Source of the DNA: UBA8522 sp035528895
GTDB lineage: Bacteria > Acidobacteriota > Aminicenantia > Aminicenantales > UBA8522
NCBI GenBank assembly: GCA_035528895.1
Contig: DATKXS010000128.1
Span: 1 to 51,419, forward strand
Length of the DNA stretch: 51,419 nt
Direction: 5' to 3'
Shown: positions 41,591 to 49,053 of the stretch, one piece after another
How the letters are laid out: every line of letters begins with the position of its first letter
Position numbering within the stretch: the first letter of the stretch is position 1
Position numbers and translations under genes: made by a program
Notes under the pieces: model-generated
Told to the model about the DNA's origin: nothing
Databases searched by the model: none
What the model saw: only the letters and a program-made list of their open reading frames with translations

Positions 41591-41619
41591 TTGACAGCAG
41601 GCGCCGCTCCTCCTATAGT
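41591..41619 (+). promoter_or_regulatory. Near-consensus promoter of the permuted iPGM gene
   Basis: Perfect TTGACA (41591-41596), a 17-nt spacer and TATAGT (41614-41619). The ATG follows 23 nt later, with GGGA as a weak ribosome site. Confidence 0.78.
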
Positions 41620-41642
41620 ATGACTTCTTTTCGGGACGCATC

Positions 41643-43241
41643 ATGACGGACAACCCGACGCCTTTCCGGAGAATGACTCTTGCCGGCGCCATCAGAGAAG
41701 CCTACAAGCGAGGGCAGGAGGACGAGGCCCTGGAGCCGATCATCAAGGTCGACGCTTCCGGCCGCCCCCGGGGACGGATCGGCGACGGCGACAGCGTCAT
41801 TTTTTATGATATCCGGGGAGAGCGTGAGGTCGAGCTGACCCGGAGCCTGATCGAGCGGGATTTTCCTCATTTCGGACACGAAAAGGCCCTCCGGCTTCAT
41901 TTCGTCACCATGATCACCTACGATCCATCTCTCGATGTGCGCGTCGCCTTCCCGGCCGAGGAACGGCTGCGCAACACCCTCGTCGAGGTCATCTGCCGCG
42001 CCGGGCTTCGGCTGGCCAAGGTGGCCGAATCCGAAAAGGCCGTTCATATCGGCCATTTCCTGAACGGGAAACGGGATGATGTCTTTCCAGGAGAAGAGAG
42101 GTTCATCGTTCCCTCTCCTCAGGGTGTTTCGTCCTATGCCCAGACCCCGAAGATGAGCGCCGCCGCGGTGGCCCGGGAAGTTGTTTCAAAGATTCAGGAC
42201 CCGGCCTATCCGGTGGTCATCGCCAACCTGGCCAACGTCGATGTGGTCGGCCATATCGAAGACCGCCCGGCCGTCCTCAGCGCGGTCGAGGAGACGGATC
42301 GAGCTTTGGGGGTGATCGCCTCAGAATGCCGCCGCCGAGCCGTGACTCTGATCGTGACATCGGACCACGGCACCGTCGAGGAGTGGCTCTATCCCGACGG
42401 AACCATCAATACCGGGCACACCAAGAATCCGGCACCGTTTGTCCTGGCGGATTTCAGGAAAGGAGGGGAGAAACCTGCTTTGCGACCGGAGGGAGAGTTG
42501 GCCGATGTCGCTCCGACCGTGCTGGGCTTGCTCGGTCTGCCCCGCCCGATCGAGATGACGGGTCAAAGCCTCATCCTCCGGCCCCGTCCGCTGGATCCAA
42601 CGCCCAGGGTCGTCCTCCTCATCCTGGATGGCTGGGGACACCGGGACGGAGCTTTCGGCAACATCATCCGGGAAGCGCCGACGCCGCATTTCGACGCTCT
42701 CTGGTCGGAGTTTCCGCACGCCGTTCTCCAGGCTTCCGGGGAAGCCGTCGGGATGCCCGCTCATGCCGTCGGCAATTCCGAAGCCGGGCACCTTCATCTC
42801 GGGGCCGGCCGGCGCGTCCTTCTGGACCGCGTCAAAATCGACCGGGCGGTCGAAGACGGAAGCTTTTTCCGCAACCCTCATTTTCTCTGGGCGATCCAGG
42901 AGGCCAAGGTCGGGAAGAGGCCTCTCCACCTCATGGGCATCGTCTCGCATTACAGCTCGCACGGCACTCTGAGACATCTTTTTGCCCTGATGCGTCTGGC
43001 CAAAGAGCAGGGCCTGGAGGAAGTCTATGTCCACGGGTTCATCGGCCGCCGGGGAGAGAAGTCCGAAAGCGGCGCGATCTACGTAGGAAAGGTCGAAGAG
43101 ATGGGCCGGGGACTGGGCGTGGGCGAAATGGTTACGGTCATGGGCCGTCACTGGTCCCTCGACCGGGAGCACAATTGGGACCGCGTGGAGAAGGCCTATC
43201 GGGCCCTCGTTCAGGGCGTGGGCACACGCGTCTCCGGCTGA
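41643..43241 (+). CDS. Circularly permuted cofactor-independent phosphoglycerate mutase homologue
   Basis: A 532-residue alkaline-phosphatase-superfamily protein in which iPGM (GpmI) segments occur in swapped order. Residues 12-311 correspond to the C-terminal 60 percent of GpmI: SVIFYDIRGEREVELTR, VAESEKAVHIGHFLNGKRD, ANVDVVGHIED, TSDHG, NTGHTKNPAPF and finally RPIEMTGQSLI, the normal GpmI end. After a 10-residue linker, residues 322-527 correspond to the GpmI N-terminus: VLLILDGWG, GNSEAGHLHLGAGRR, SHGTLRHLFALMRLA, GRHWSLDREHNWDRVEKAY. Candidate catalytic residues: R58, R61, K132, D200, H204, D241, H242, H259, D329, S379, H440, R502, R508. The Asp of the usual GRD motif is Gly471. Glycolysis role or a new one is open. 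Confidence 0.88.
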   Translation: MTDNPTPFRRMTLAGAIREAYKRGQEDEALEPIIKVDASGRPRGRIGDGDSVIFYDIRGEREVELTRSLIERDFPHFGHEKALRLHFVTMITYDPSLDVRVAFPAEERLRNTLVEVICRAGLRLAKVAESEKAVHIGHFLNGKRDDVFPGEERFIVPSPQGVSSYAQTPKMSAAAVAREVVSKIQDPAYPVVIANLANVDVVGHIEDRPAVLSAVEETDRALGVIASECRRRAVTLIVTSDHGTVEEWLYPDGTINTGHTKNPAPFVLADFRKGGEKPALRPEGELADVAPTVLGLLGLPRPIEMTGQSLILRPRPLDPTPRVVLLILDGWGHRDGAFGNIIREAPTPHFDALWSEFPHAVLQASGEAVGMPAHAVGNSEAGHLHLGAGRRVLLDRVKIDRAVEDGSFFRNPHFLWAIQEAKVGKRPLHLMGIVSHYSSHGTLRHLFALMRLAKEQGLEEVYVHGFIGRRGEKSESGAIYVGKVEEMGRGLGVGEMVTVMGRHWSLDREHNWDRVEKAYRALVQGVGTRVSG

Positions 43242-43256
43242 TCCGGAGGACTCGGG

Positions 43257-43287
43257 TTGAACTTACGCCGGACGCTATACGTATGAT
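43257..43287 (+). promoter_or_regulatory. Weak candidate promoter of the ABC exporter cluster
   Basis: TTGAAC (43257-43262) and TATGAT (43282-43287) with a 19-nt spacer, within an AT-richer 80-nt gap before the first ABC gene. Confidence 0.35.
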
Positions 43288-43325
43288 ATAAAGAAGAGGC
43301 AAGCGTTGTCTCATCGGGAAAAGAG

Positions 43326-44237
43326 ATGATTGTCGAGGTTTCCGACCTGCAGTTCTCGTACGGCCGCAGCAAGGCCCTGGATGGGATTACGTTGAGAATG
43401 GCGGAAGGAGCGGTCGGCCTGCTGGGCCCGAACGGGGCCGGGAAAAGCACCCTCCTCCGCATCCTCCTCGGTTTTCTCGTTCCCCAGCAGGGCCGAGGAC
43501 GGGTCCTCGGCTACGACATTCGGCTGGAACAGCCTCGCATCCGCCGCCATGTCGGCTACATGCCGGAAGACGATTGTCTGATCCCCGGCATGGACGCCGT
43601 GACCTTCACCGCCCATTTCGGCGAGCTTTCCGGAATGCCCCGTCAGGAAGCGATGAGGAGGGCTCACGACGTCCTTTTTTATGTCGGGCTCGGGGAGTCG
43701 CGCTACCGCCCTCTCGAGTCCTATTCGGCCGGCATGAAACAGCGTCTCAAACTGGCCCAGGCGATCGTCCATGATCCGAAGCTCCTCTTCCTCGACGAGC
43801 CGACCAGCAACCTCGACCCCCAGGGCCGAAAAGAGGTCCTCGAGCTCATCCGGGATATCTCTTCGAAAAAGGAGATCCAGGTGCTGGTCTCATCCCACAT
43901 CCTCTCGGACATCGAGTCCGTCTGCTCCGATGTGGTCATCCTGAACAAGGGGCGGTTGGCCGCGCAGGGAAAGCTGAGCGAGCTCAGGACTCTTGACTAT
44001 CGCCTTTACGAGGTCCGGATCAAAGGAGAAGGGGAGGGCTTTACCGGCAAGCTCAAAGCGCTCGGCTGCCGGGTCGAGGAGACGGCCGACAAGCTTCTGA
44101 AGGTGTACATGCCTGCGAACATGGCTGCTCGGGAGATCCTGGCGACCGCTGAGGAGGTGAAGGTCCAGGTGCGCCATTTCGTACGAAGCCGGACCTCGCT
44201 CGAAGATTTTTTTGCTCAGACGGTGGGAGTGGATTGA
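43326..44237 (+). CDS. ABC transporter ATP-binding protein (ABC-2 type, pair 1)
   Basis: A 303-residue ATPase. Walker A GPNGAGKST is near residue 35, signature YSAGMKQRLKLAQA, Walker B LLFLDEPTSNLDP, and switch His in SSHILSDIESV. A C-terminal extension of about 80 residues (beyond residue 220) is usual for NatA/CcmA-like exporters. Its TGA overlaps the permease ATG (TGATG). Substrate unknown; a similar pair follows immediately. Confidence 0.92.
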   Translation: MIVEVSDLQFSYGRSKALDGITLRMAEGAVGLLGPNGAGKSTLLRILLGFLVPQQGRGRVLGYDIRLEQPRIRRHVGYMPEDDCLIPGMDAVTFTAHFGELSGMPRQEAMRRAHDVLFYVGLGESRYRPLESYSAGMKQRLKLAQAIVHDPKLLFLDEPTSNLDPQGRKEVLELIRDISSKKEIQVLVSSHILSDIESVCSDVVILNKGRLAAQGKLSELRTLDYRLYEVRIKGEGEGFTGKLKALGCRVEETADKLLKVYMPANMAAREILATAEEVKVQVRHFVRSRTSLEDFFAQTVGVD

Positions 44238-45106
44238 TGACCATCCGAGAGAAAGGCTACATGCACTGGGACGGGGAGCTGAAAGAGAAGCGGTTCCCCT
44301 GGTGGCCGATCACCTGGCTGGGTATCCGGCTGGCCTTCAAGAGGAAGTATTTCAAGTTCATCCTGTTCAGCGCTCTCGGGCTTGCGTTTGTGTTTCTCGT
44401 CGGCATCTATGTTTCAGAGCGGATCGAGGACTTCCGCTATATGATCAAGGGCGAAAGCGCGGTCCTCGAGGTCAATCCGGCCTTTTTTAAAGCCTACCTG
44501 AGCTGGAACGGCATGCTCTTCATGATGGTGATGATCCTGTTGGTCGGCGGGGCGGGATTGATCGCCGACGACCTCAAGCACAATTCCCTCCAGCTCTACT
44601 TCGCCCGGCCGCTCAAGAAGAGCGATTACCTCCTCGGCAAGGCGAACGTCATCGTCTTTTTCCTCCTTCTGATTACGCTCGTCCCCGGGCTGATCTTCAT
44701 CCTCTTCAAGCTCCTTTTCGCCGGGAACTTCCATTTCCTAACAACCTACCCCTGGCTGCCGCTCTCGGTCATCGGCTATTCCCTGTTCGTCACCGGATTT
44801 TTCTGCTCCTATACGTTGCTCTTGTCCTCGCTGAGCAAGAACAGGAGATATGTCTCCATCCTGATTGTTGCGATTTATTTCTTCTCCGAGATCCTCTTCA
44901 AGTTCTTCTTCGAGAACCTCAAGAAGAATCCAGCCTATGCCTTGCTTTCCCTGAGAGCGAACCTACAGCAGGTCGCAGCCTGGTTCTTCAAGCTGAAGCC
45001 GGAGTTCGCAGTGCCCTGGTACTGGTCGTTCCTCATCCTCCTGGCCGTCGGAGTGGCTGCGGCCGTTGTCCTGAACAGAAAAGTCCGGGGTGTGGAGGTC
45101 GCTTGA
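44237..45106 (+). CDS. ABC-2 permease (pair 1)
   Basis: A 289-residue membrane protein with about six helices: FKFILFSALGLAFVFLVGIYV, a GMLFMMVMILLVGGAGLIADD segment followed by the short LYFARPLKKSDYLLGK linker typical of ABC-2 permeases, VFFLLLITLVPGLIFILF, and others up to FLILLAVGVAAAVVL. The linker is the expected coupling element to the ATPase. The ATG at 44237 overlaps the previous stop. It is translationally coupled to the second ATPase at its own end. Confidence 0.88.
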   Translation: MTIREKGYMHWDGELKEKRFPWWPITWLGIRLAFKRKYFKFILFSALGLAFVFLVGIYVSERIEDFRYMIKGESAVLEVNPAFFKAYLSWNGMLFMMVMILLVGGAGLIADDLKHNSLQLYFARPLKKSDYLLGKANVIVFFLLLITLVPGLIFILFKLLFAGNFHFLTTYPWLPLSVIGYSLFVTGFFCSYTLLLSSLSKNRRYVSILIVAIYFFSEILFKFFFENLKKNPAYALLSLRANLQQVAAWFFKLKPEFAVPWYWSFLILLAVGVAAAVVLNRKVRGVEVA

Positions 45107-46032
45107 TGACGGCCGTCGTCGAGACCTCCAAGCTTTCCAAGTGGTACGGGAACGTCCTCGGGCTGAGCGATGTCACCCTCGAGGTCGAGCCGGGGATCAG
45201 CGGTCTCCTGGGGCCGAACGGCGCCGGGAAATCGACCTTTCTCAAGCTCCTCACCGGGCAGATCCGGCCCAGCATCGGCACCGTCCGGATCCTCGGCCAG
45301 AGGGTCCAGAACAACCCGTCCCTTTATTCCCGGATCGGGTTCTGCCCCGAACACGACTCCTTCTACGAGGACATGACGGGCTGGGTATTCCTGACCAGCC
45401 TTCTCAAGCTCCACGGGTTCGCGCCGGCCGAAGTCCGTTCCCGGGCGGAGAAGGCGCTCGAGATCGTCGAGCTCTCGGCCGATCGGGACCGGCTGGTCCG
45501 GGCCTACAGCCGGGGGATGCGCCAGAGGCTCAAGTTCGCCCAGGCCATCGCCCATGAGCCGGAGATCATCATCCTGGACGAACCGATGAACGGCCTGGAC
45601 CCGCTAGGAAAACGGAAACTCATCCGCCTGATCAAGGCGTATAAGGAGGAGGGCAAGACGGTGATCGTTTCCAGCCACGTCCTCCCCGAGATCGAGGCCC
45701 TCACCAGGACCATCATCCTGATCCACCAGGGCAAGATCTTCGCCCGGGGGGACATCCACTACATCCGGGACCTCATCGATACGCATCCCCACATGGTGGC
45801 TATCAAATGCGCCGACCCGCGGGGACTGGCCGCTCAGTTACTGAGCGAAGATTACGTATTGAAAGTGCATTTCGGGCTGGACGCGAGGTCCCTCCTGGTC
45901 GAGACCAGCAACCGGGATAGATTTTTTGCCCGGCTCCAGAGCCTGCTCGTCAAGACCAGGATGGAAGTCGAGGAGATCACCTCGCCCGATGACAACCTCC
46001 AAGCCGTCTTCGATTATCTCGTGGGGAAATAG
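45106..46032 (+). CDS. ABC transporter ATP-binding protein (ABC-2 type, pair 2)
   Basis: A 308-residue ATPase with Walker A GPNGAGKST, signature YSRGMRQRLKFAQA, Walker B IIILDEPMNGLDP and SSHVLPEIEAL. It is clearly paralogous to the ATPase at 43326 but diverged, suggesting old duplication. The second-glycine position of the signature is Arg (SRG instead of SGG), which may alter coupling. Its ATG overlaps the stop of permease 1. Context says it works with permease 2, although the two pairs could also form a heteromeric exporter. Confidence 0.92.
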   Translation: MTAVVETSKLSKWYGNVLGLSDVTLEVEPGISGLLGPNGAGKSTFLKLLTGQIRPSIGTVRILGQRVQNNPSLYSRIGFCPEHDSFYEDMTGWVFLTSLLKLHGFAPAEVRSRAEKALEIVELSADRDRLVRAYSRGMRQRLKFAQAIAHEPEIIILDEPMNGLDPLGKRKLIRLIKAYKEEGKTVIVSSHVLPEIEALTRTIILIHQGKIFARGDIHYIRDLIDTHPHMVAIKCADPRGLAAQLLSEDYVLKVHFGLDARSLLVETSNRDRFFARLQSLLVKTRMEVEEITSPDDNLQAVFDYLVGK

Positions 46033-46033
46033 C

Positions 46034-46846
46034 ATGACCGCCGGCTCAGCCGCCGACCTCCGTTCCTTCCTGCGTTCCGCAGGACGCGTCTTTGCCGTCT
46101 TTTTTCCGCAGGGGCGCAAGGCCCGCCGGACCCGGTCTTTCTTCCTGTTCAGCTTCCTGCCGGTCGCCGTCTCGCTGGTCATCAAGTTCAACCAGATCTT
46201 TTCCGGCAAACCGGGAGGCGGGAACGGCTATCTCTTCAACAACCTGATCATGCTCTTTTACCTCCAGCTGATCATTCTCATCCTGGCGCTTTTCTACGGG
46301 ACTTCGGTCTGTTCGGAAGAAGTGGAGGGGAAGACCTTGCCCTACCTCGTCACCCGGCCCGTTCCCAAAGCGGCCGTCGTGCTGGGTAAGTATGCCGCCT
46401 ACACGGTCGTGATGATCGGGATGGTCACCCTGGGCCTGGTGTTTTCCTTCCTTATCCTCAACCTCGACCGCCTCCTTGATCCCGCCATTTACCGGGTCCT
46501 CGGCCGGTATCTGGGAGTTCTCATCCTGGGGGTGATGGCTTACGGGGCTCTGTTCACCTTTTTGGGGAGTTTTTTGAAGCGATCGATCTTCTTCGGACTG
46601 CTGTTCTGTTTCGGCTGGGAGAACATCATCCAATATTTTCCGGGCTCGACCCAGCGGTTGGCCATCGCCCACTACCTGAAATCGTTCCTGCCGGCGACCT
46701 CGTCCGGACGATTTTCCATCCTGACGTTCCACTTGGAGCCGACCAGGCCGGGACTCGCCCTCCTCATGCTGTTCCTCATCACGGCCGCGCTCCTGGCGCT
46801 GGCCTGCCTTTTCTTTACGAAGAAGGAATATATTCTCGACGACTAG
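46034..46846 (+). CDS. ABC-2 permease (pair 2)
   Basis: A 270-residue membrane protein with six predicted helices (FLFSFLPVAVSLVIKF, LIMLFYLQLIILILALFYGTSVCSEEVEGKTLPYLVTRPVPK in part, and others) and the ABC-2 linker EEVEGKTLPYLVTRPVPKAAVVLGKY. The ATG at 46034 lies 1 nt after the ATPase stop. The last four bases overlap the convergent lipoprotein gene. Probably lipid, polysaccharide or drug export; not resolvable. Confidence 0.87.
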   Translation: MTAGSAADLRSFLRSAGRVFAVFFPQGRKARRTRSFFLFSFLPVAVSLVIKFNQIFSGKPGGGNGYLFNNLIMLFYLQLIILILALFYGTSVCSEEVEGKTLPYLVTRPVPKAAVVLGKYAAYTVVMIGMVTLGLVFSFLILNLDRLLDPAIYRVLGRYLGVLILGVMAYGALFTFLGSFLKRSIFFGLLFCFGWENIIQYFPGSTQRLAIAHYLKSFLPATSSGRFSILTFHLEPTRPGLALLMLFLITAALLALACLFFTKKEYILDD

Positions 46847-47841
46847 TTCTCGTTCTCGTCCAGCTCTGCTTTAGGTTTCTTCGGTTTCATTTTCTCGCCC
46901 AGACTCTTGATCAACTCCTCCGACAGGTTGGCGGCGATCCTAACGTGGTCGGTAGCGGAGCTGATCTCGATCCTGTTCAAAACTTCGCCGAACAAAGGTT
47001 CCTGGGCCGCGGCTCCGGCTCCCAGGGCCTTGAACCCGTTCAGGGCGTCGCCCATCTGCTTGTTCTTGGCCGCGTCCGGGCTCAGCGCCTTGATCTCGGC
47101 GAGGAAGTTCTTATCCTTGTAGTCGAAGGAGAGAACGATGGAGCGGATGTCGGAAAAGGCGCTCAGCATCGGATTCTGGGAAGAGGCCTGCTTCATAGCG
47201 TCCGGGGGGATCGCGAACCCTCCCCAGACCATGGCGGTGGTACTCATTCCCTTGAGCAAGGTGGACATATCCTCGCTCTTCCAGATATTATCGGCCTTTT
47301 TCTGGTAGACATCGATGACCTTCCTGACCGCAGTATCCGTGCCCAGGAGGATGTTAGACTCATCCAGGAAGACGAAGCTCATGGGTTTCTTGTCTTCGCC
47401 GGCAGCGACCCGATAGACCGTCAGGCCGCTGTATTCTTCCTGGCCCAATTCGCCTCCCTCTTTCTTGGCCAAGGCCAGGACCTTATCCTTATTGTATCTT
47501 AGGTTGACTAGGCCGGCACCGTCCGGCTCTTTTTGTCCGATATCCCCCATCATGGCGGCGACGAAAAAGAAAATATCCTGCTGGGGGTCGATCCCCGTGG
47601 TCTGGACGAATTCATCGTACTTGGCTTTGTCCTCGTTCTCGGCGATCGATTTCTGGACAAATTCGTTCTGCATGATCCGCTGGACATCGACAACGACCGC
47701 TCCCTTGGCCTCAACGGGGAGGAGGGAAAGCATATCCGTGGCCTTGGCCGAACCGGCCTTGGGGGCCGTCGCCTTGCTGCAGGACATCAGACCGACCAGA
47801 ACAAAAACGATAGCAAGAGCACTGGCGGCGATTCTTTTCAT
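46843..47841 (-). CDS. Lipoprotein of unknown function
   Basis: A 332-residue protein with a lipoprotein signal (MKRIAASALAIVFVLVGLMSC, lipobox L-M-S-C). The mature part begins with a low-complexity Ala/Lys stretch, then MLSLLPVEAKGAVVVDVQRIM, then two roughly repeated alpha/beta segments (DDS-like FVFLDESNILLGTDTAVRKVIDVY) typical of DUF3352-like surface proteins; that family link is tentative. It ends in a Lys/Glu tail. AAGGAG precedes the ATG at 47841. A short hairpin (CAACC/GGTTG, 47869-47886) sits in the leader after a good promoter. Confidence 0.7.
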   Translation of the reverse strand: MKRIAASALAIVFVLVGLMSCSKATAPKAGSAKATDMLSLLPVEAKGAVVVDVQRIMQNEFVQKSIAENEDKAKYDEFVQTTGIDPQQDIFFFVAAMMGDIGQKEPDGAGLVNLRYNKDKVLALAKKEGGELGQEEYSGLTVYRVAAGEDKKPMSFVFLDESNILLGTDTAVRKVIDVYQKKADNIWKSEDMSTLLKGMSTTAMVWGGFAIPPDAMKQASSQNPMLSAFSDIRSIVLSFDYKDKNFLAEIKALSPDAAKNKQMGDALNGFKALGAGAAAQEPLFGEVLNRIEISSATDHVRIAANLSEELIKSLGEKMKPKKPKAELDENEN

Positions 47842-47895
47842 CGTGTCTTCTCCTTTTTTCTCACGAGTCAACCAACCTTCGCGGTTGTTTTTATG

Positions 47896-47924
47896 ACTAT
47901 ACCAGAAAGGCCGGACGGGGGCAA
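47896..47924 (-). promoter_or_regulatory. Promoter of the lipoprotein gene
   Basis: Read on the minus strand, TTGCCC (47924-47919), a 17-nt spacer and TATAGT (47901-47896). The leader of about 48 nt can form a CAACC/GGTTG hairpin. Confidence 0.6.
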
Positions 47925-47930
47925 CATTTA

Positions 47931-48056
47931 TTAGTCGGCGAAGACGTAGCGGAAGCCGATGGTCCCGAAGAGCCTGAGCTTGGAAAAGTTGAACGAAGGA
48001 ACGACTTCGAAAAAGAAATTGAGCGGCGACCGCTTGAGCAGGAATTTATTGCTCAT
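47931..48056 (-). pseudogene. Outer-membrane-barrel C-terminal stub (41 codons)
   Basis: A 41-residue frame with a good GGAGG site 6 nt before its ATG. The sequence LKRSPLNFFFEVVPSFNFSKLRLFGTIGFRYVFAD looks like the last two strands of an outer-membrane beta-barrel (alternating aromatics, terminal G-x-R-Y-x-F). No signal peptide or other strands precede it. Likely a remnant of a deleted porin-like gene, but the intact ribosome site leaves open a small translated peptide. It was too short to be obvious as a gene. Confidence 0.5.
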
Positions 48057-48174
48057 GACGGCCTCCGTGTCCTCGGTCTCTGGGATCTAGCGCGACCTAT
48101 TCTAGCTCAAATCGAATGATTTAGAAAATCCCAGGCTCTTTTCAGGCAGTCCCTTTTATGCTATTGAATGAGCC

Positions 48175-48744
48175 GTGATCCCGATGACGATAAAGCGAAC
48201 GCCGTTCCAGGAGCTGGTGAGGGGCCGTCGCAGCGTCCGGCGGTATCTCGACAGGCCCGTGGAAAGGGAAAAGGTGTTCGCCTGTCTCGAAGCCGCCCGG
48301 CTGGCCCCCTCGGCCGAGAACATCCAGCCCTGGCGGTTTCTGGTTATCGATGACCCGGACATCAAGGAGCGTTTCTCGGCCGCCGCCTTCTCGGGGATCT
48401 ATCGATTCTCCCGGTTCGCGGCCAAGGCGCCGGTGCTTATCCTCATCCTGGCCCGGCCGGACCTTCTCGCCAACCTCATCGGCAAACAACTCCAGAACGT
48501 CTCTTTTTACCTCATCGACGTGGGCATCGCCGGCGGGCACCTCTCTCTGCAGGCGGAAGAGCTCGGGCTGGGGACCTGCTGGATCGGCTGGTTCAACGGA
48601 CGGAGAACCCGGAAGTTTTTCCGGATCCCCCGCAAATACAAAATCGTCTGCTTGATGACCCTGGGGTACTACGAAAAAAAACCGCGGGAAAAGATCCGGA
48701 AACAGCTGGACGAGATCGTCCGGTTCAACCGCCTCAAGGATTGA
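48175..48744 (+). CDS. Nitroreductase family protein
   Basis: A 189-residue FMN-dependent nitroreductase-fold protein. It starts with the RGRRSVRRYLDRPVEREKVFACLEAARLAPSAENIQPWRFLVI pattern (in part), has VGIAGGHLSLQAEELGLGTCWIGWFNGR for the dimer/FMN site, and TLGYYEKKPREK near the end. The start is GTG at 48175; ATG at 48184 is the alternative. Substrate may be nitro compounds, quinones or flavin-linked disulfides. It stands alone. Confidence 0.9.
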   Translation: MIPMTIKRTPFQELVRGRRSVRRYLDRPVEREKVFACLEAARLAPSAENIQPWRFLVIDDPDIKERFSAAAFSGIYRFSRFAAKAPVLILILARPDLLANLIGKQLQNVSFYLIDVGIAGGHLSLQAEELGLGTCWIGWFNGRRTRKFFRIPRKYKIVCLMTLGYYEKKPREKIRKQLDEIVRFNRLKD

Positions 48745-49053
48745 TCAAAAGGGTTCAATCGAGGTAGCCACCCCTTGAGAAGACGACAACTGTCCTCACC
48801 ATGAGACAATTTTATGTTCTTTCTCGTATGGTGCAGCGCTGTCTTCAGGCAAGAAAACGCCAGGAATCTGGCACGAAATTTGCTCTAATAATATCAACAA
48901 ATATGTTAGTATTGAAATATCATGAATGGAAGGCAAGAATGGCCTCCGGCGTTTGCCTAAATTGTACTATTTTGATAAAGTATATAAGAATAGTATAATT
49001 CAGTTTGAATTGGATGACGAGTGGTCATGGTGCCTGAGACAGAGGAGGGTCGA
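48745..49053. other. AT-rich intergenic region before the surface metallopeptidase
   Basis: A 309-nt gap whose right half is strikingly AT-rich compared with its neighbours. Contents: an inverted pair CTCAAGG (48733-48739) / CCTTGAG (48773-48779) at the end of the nitroreductase gene, repeated ATATCA motifs near 48894 and 48916, AGGCAA/TTGCCT (48931-48936 with 48953-48958), and a strong promoter. No gene was recognised in it. Confidence 0.6.
48972..48999 (+). promoter_or_regulatory. Strong promoter of the surface metallopeptidase gene
   Basis: TTGATA (48972-48977), a 16-nt AT-rich spacer and perfect TATAAT (48994-48999). Confidence 0.72.

Noticed and set aside
48801..48998. 65-codon frame in the AT-rich gap
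   Set aside because: No ribosome site or domain, and it overlaps the strong promoter of the next gene.
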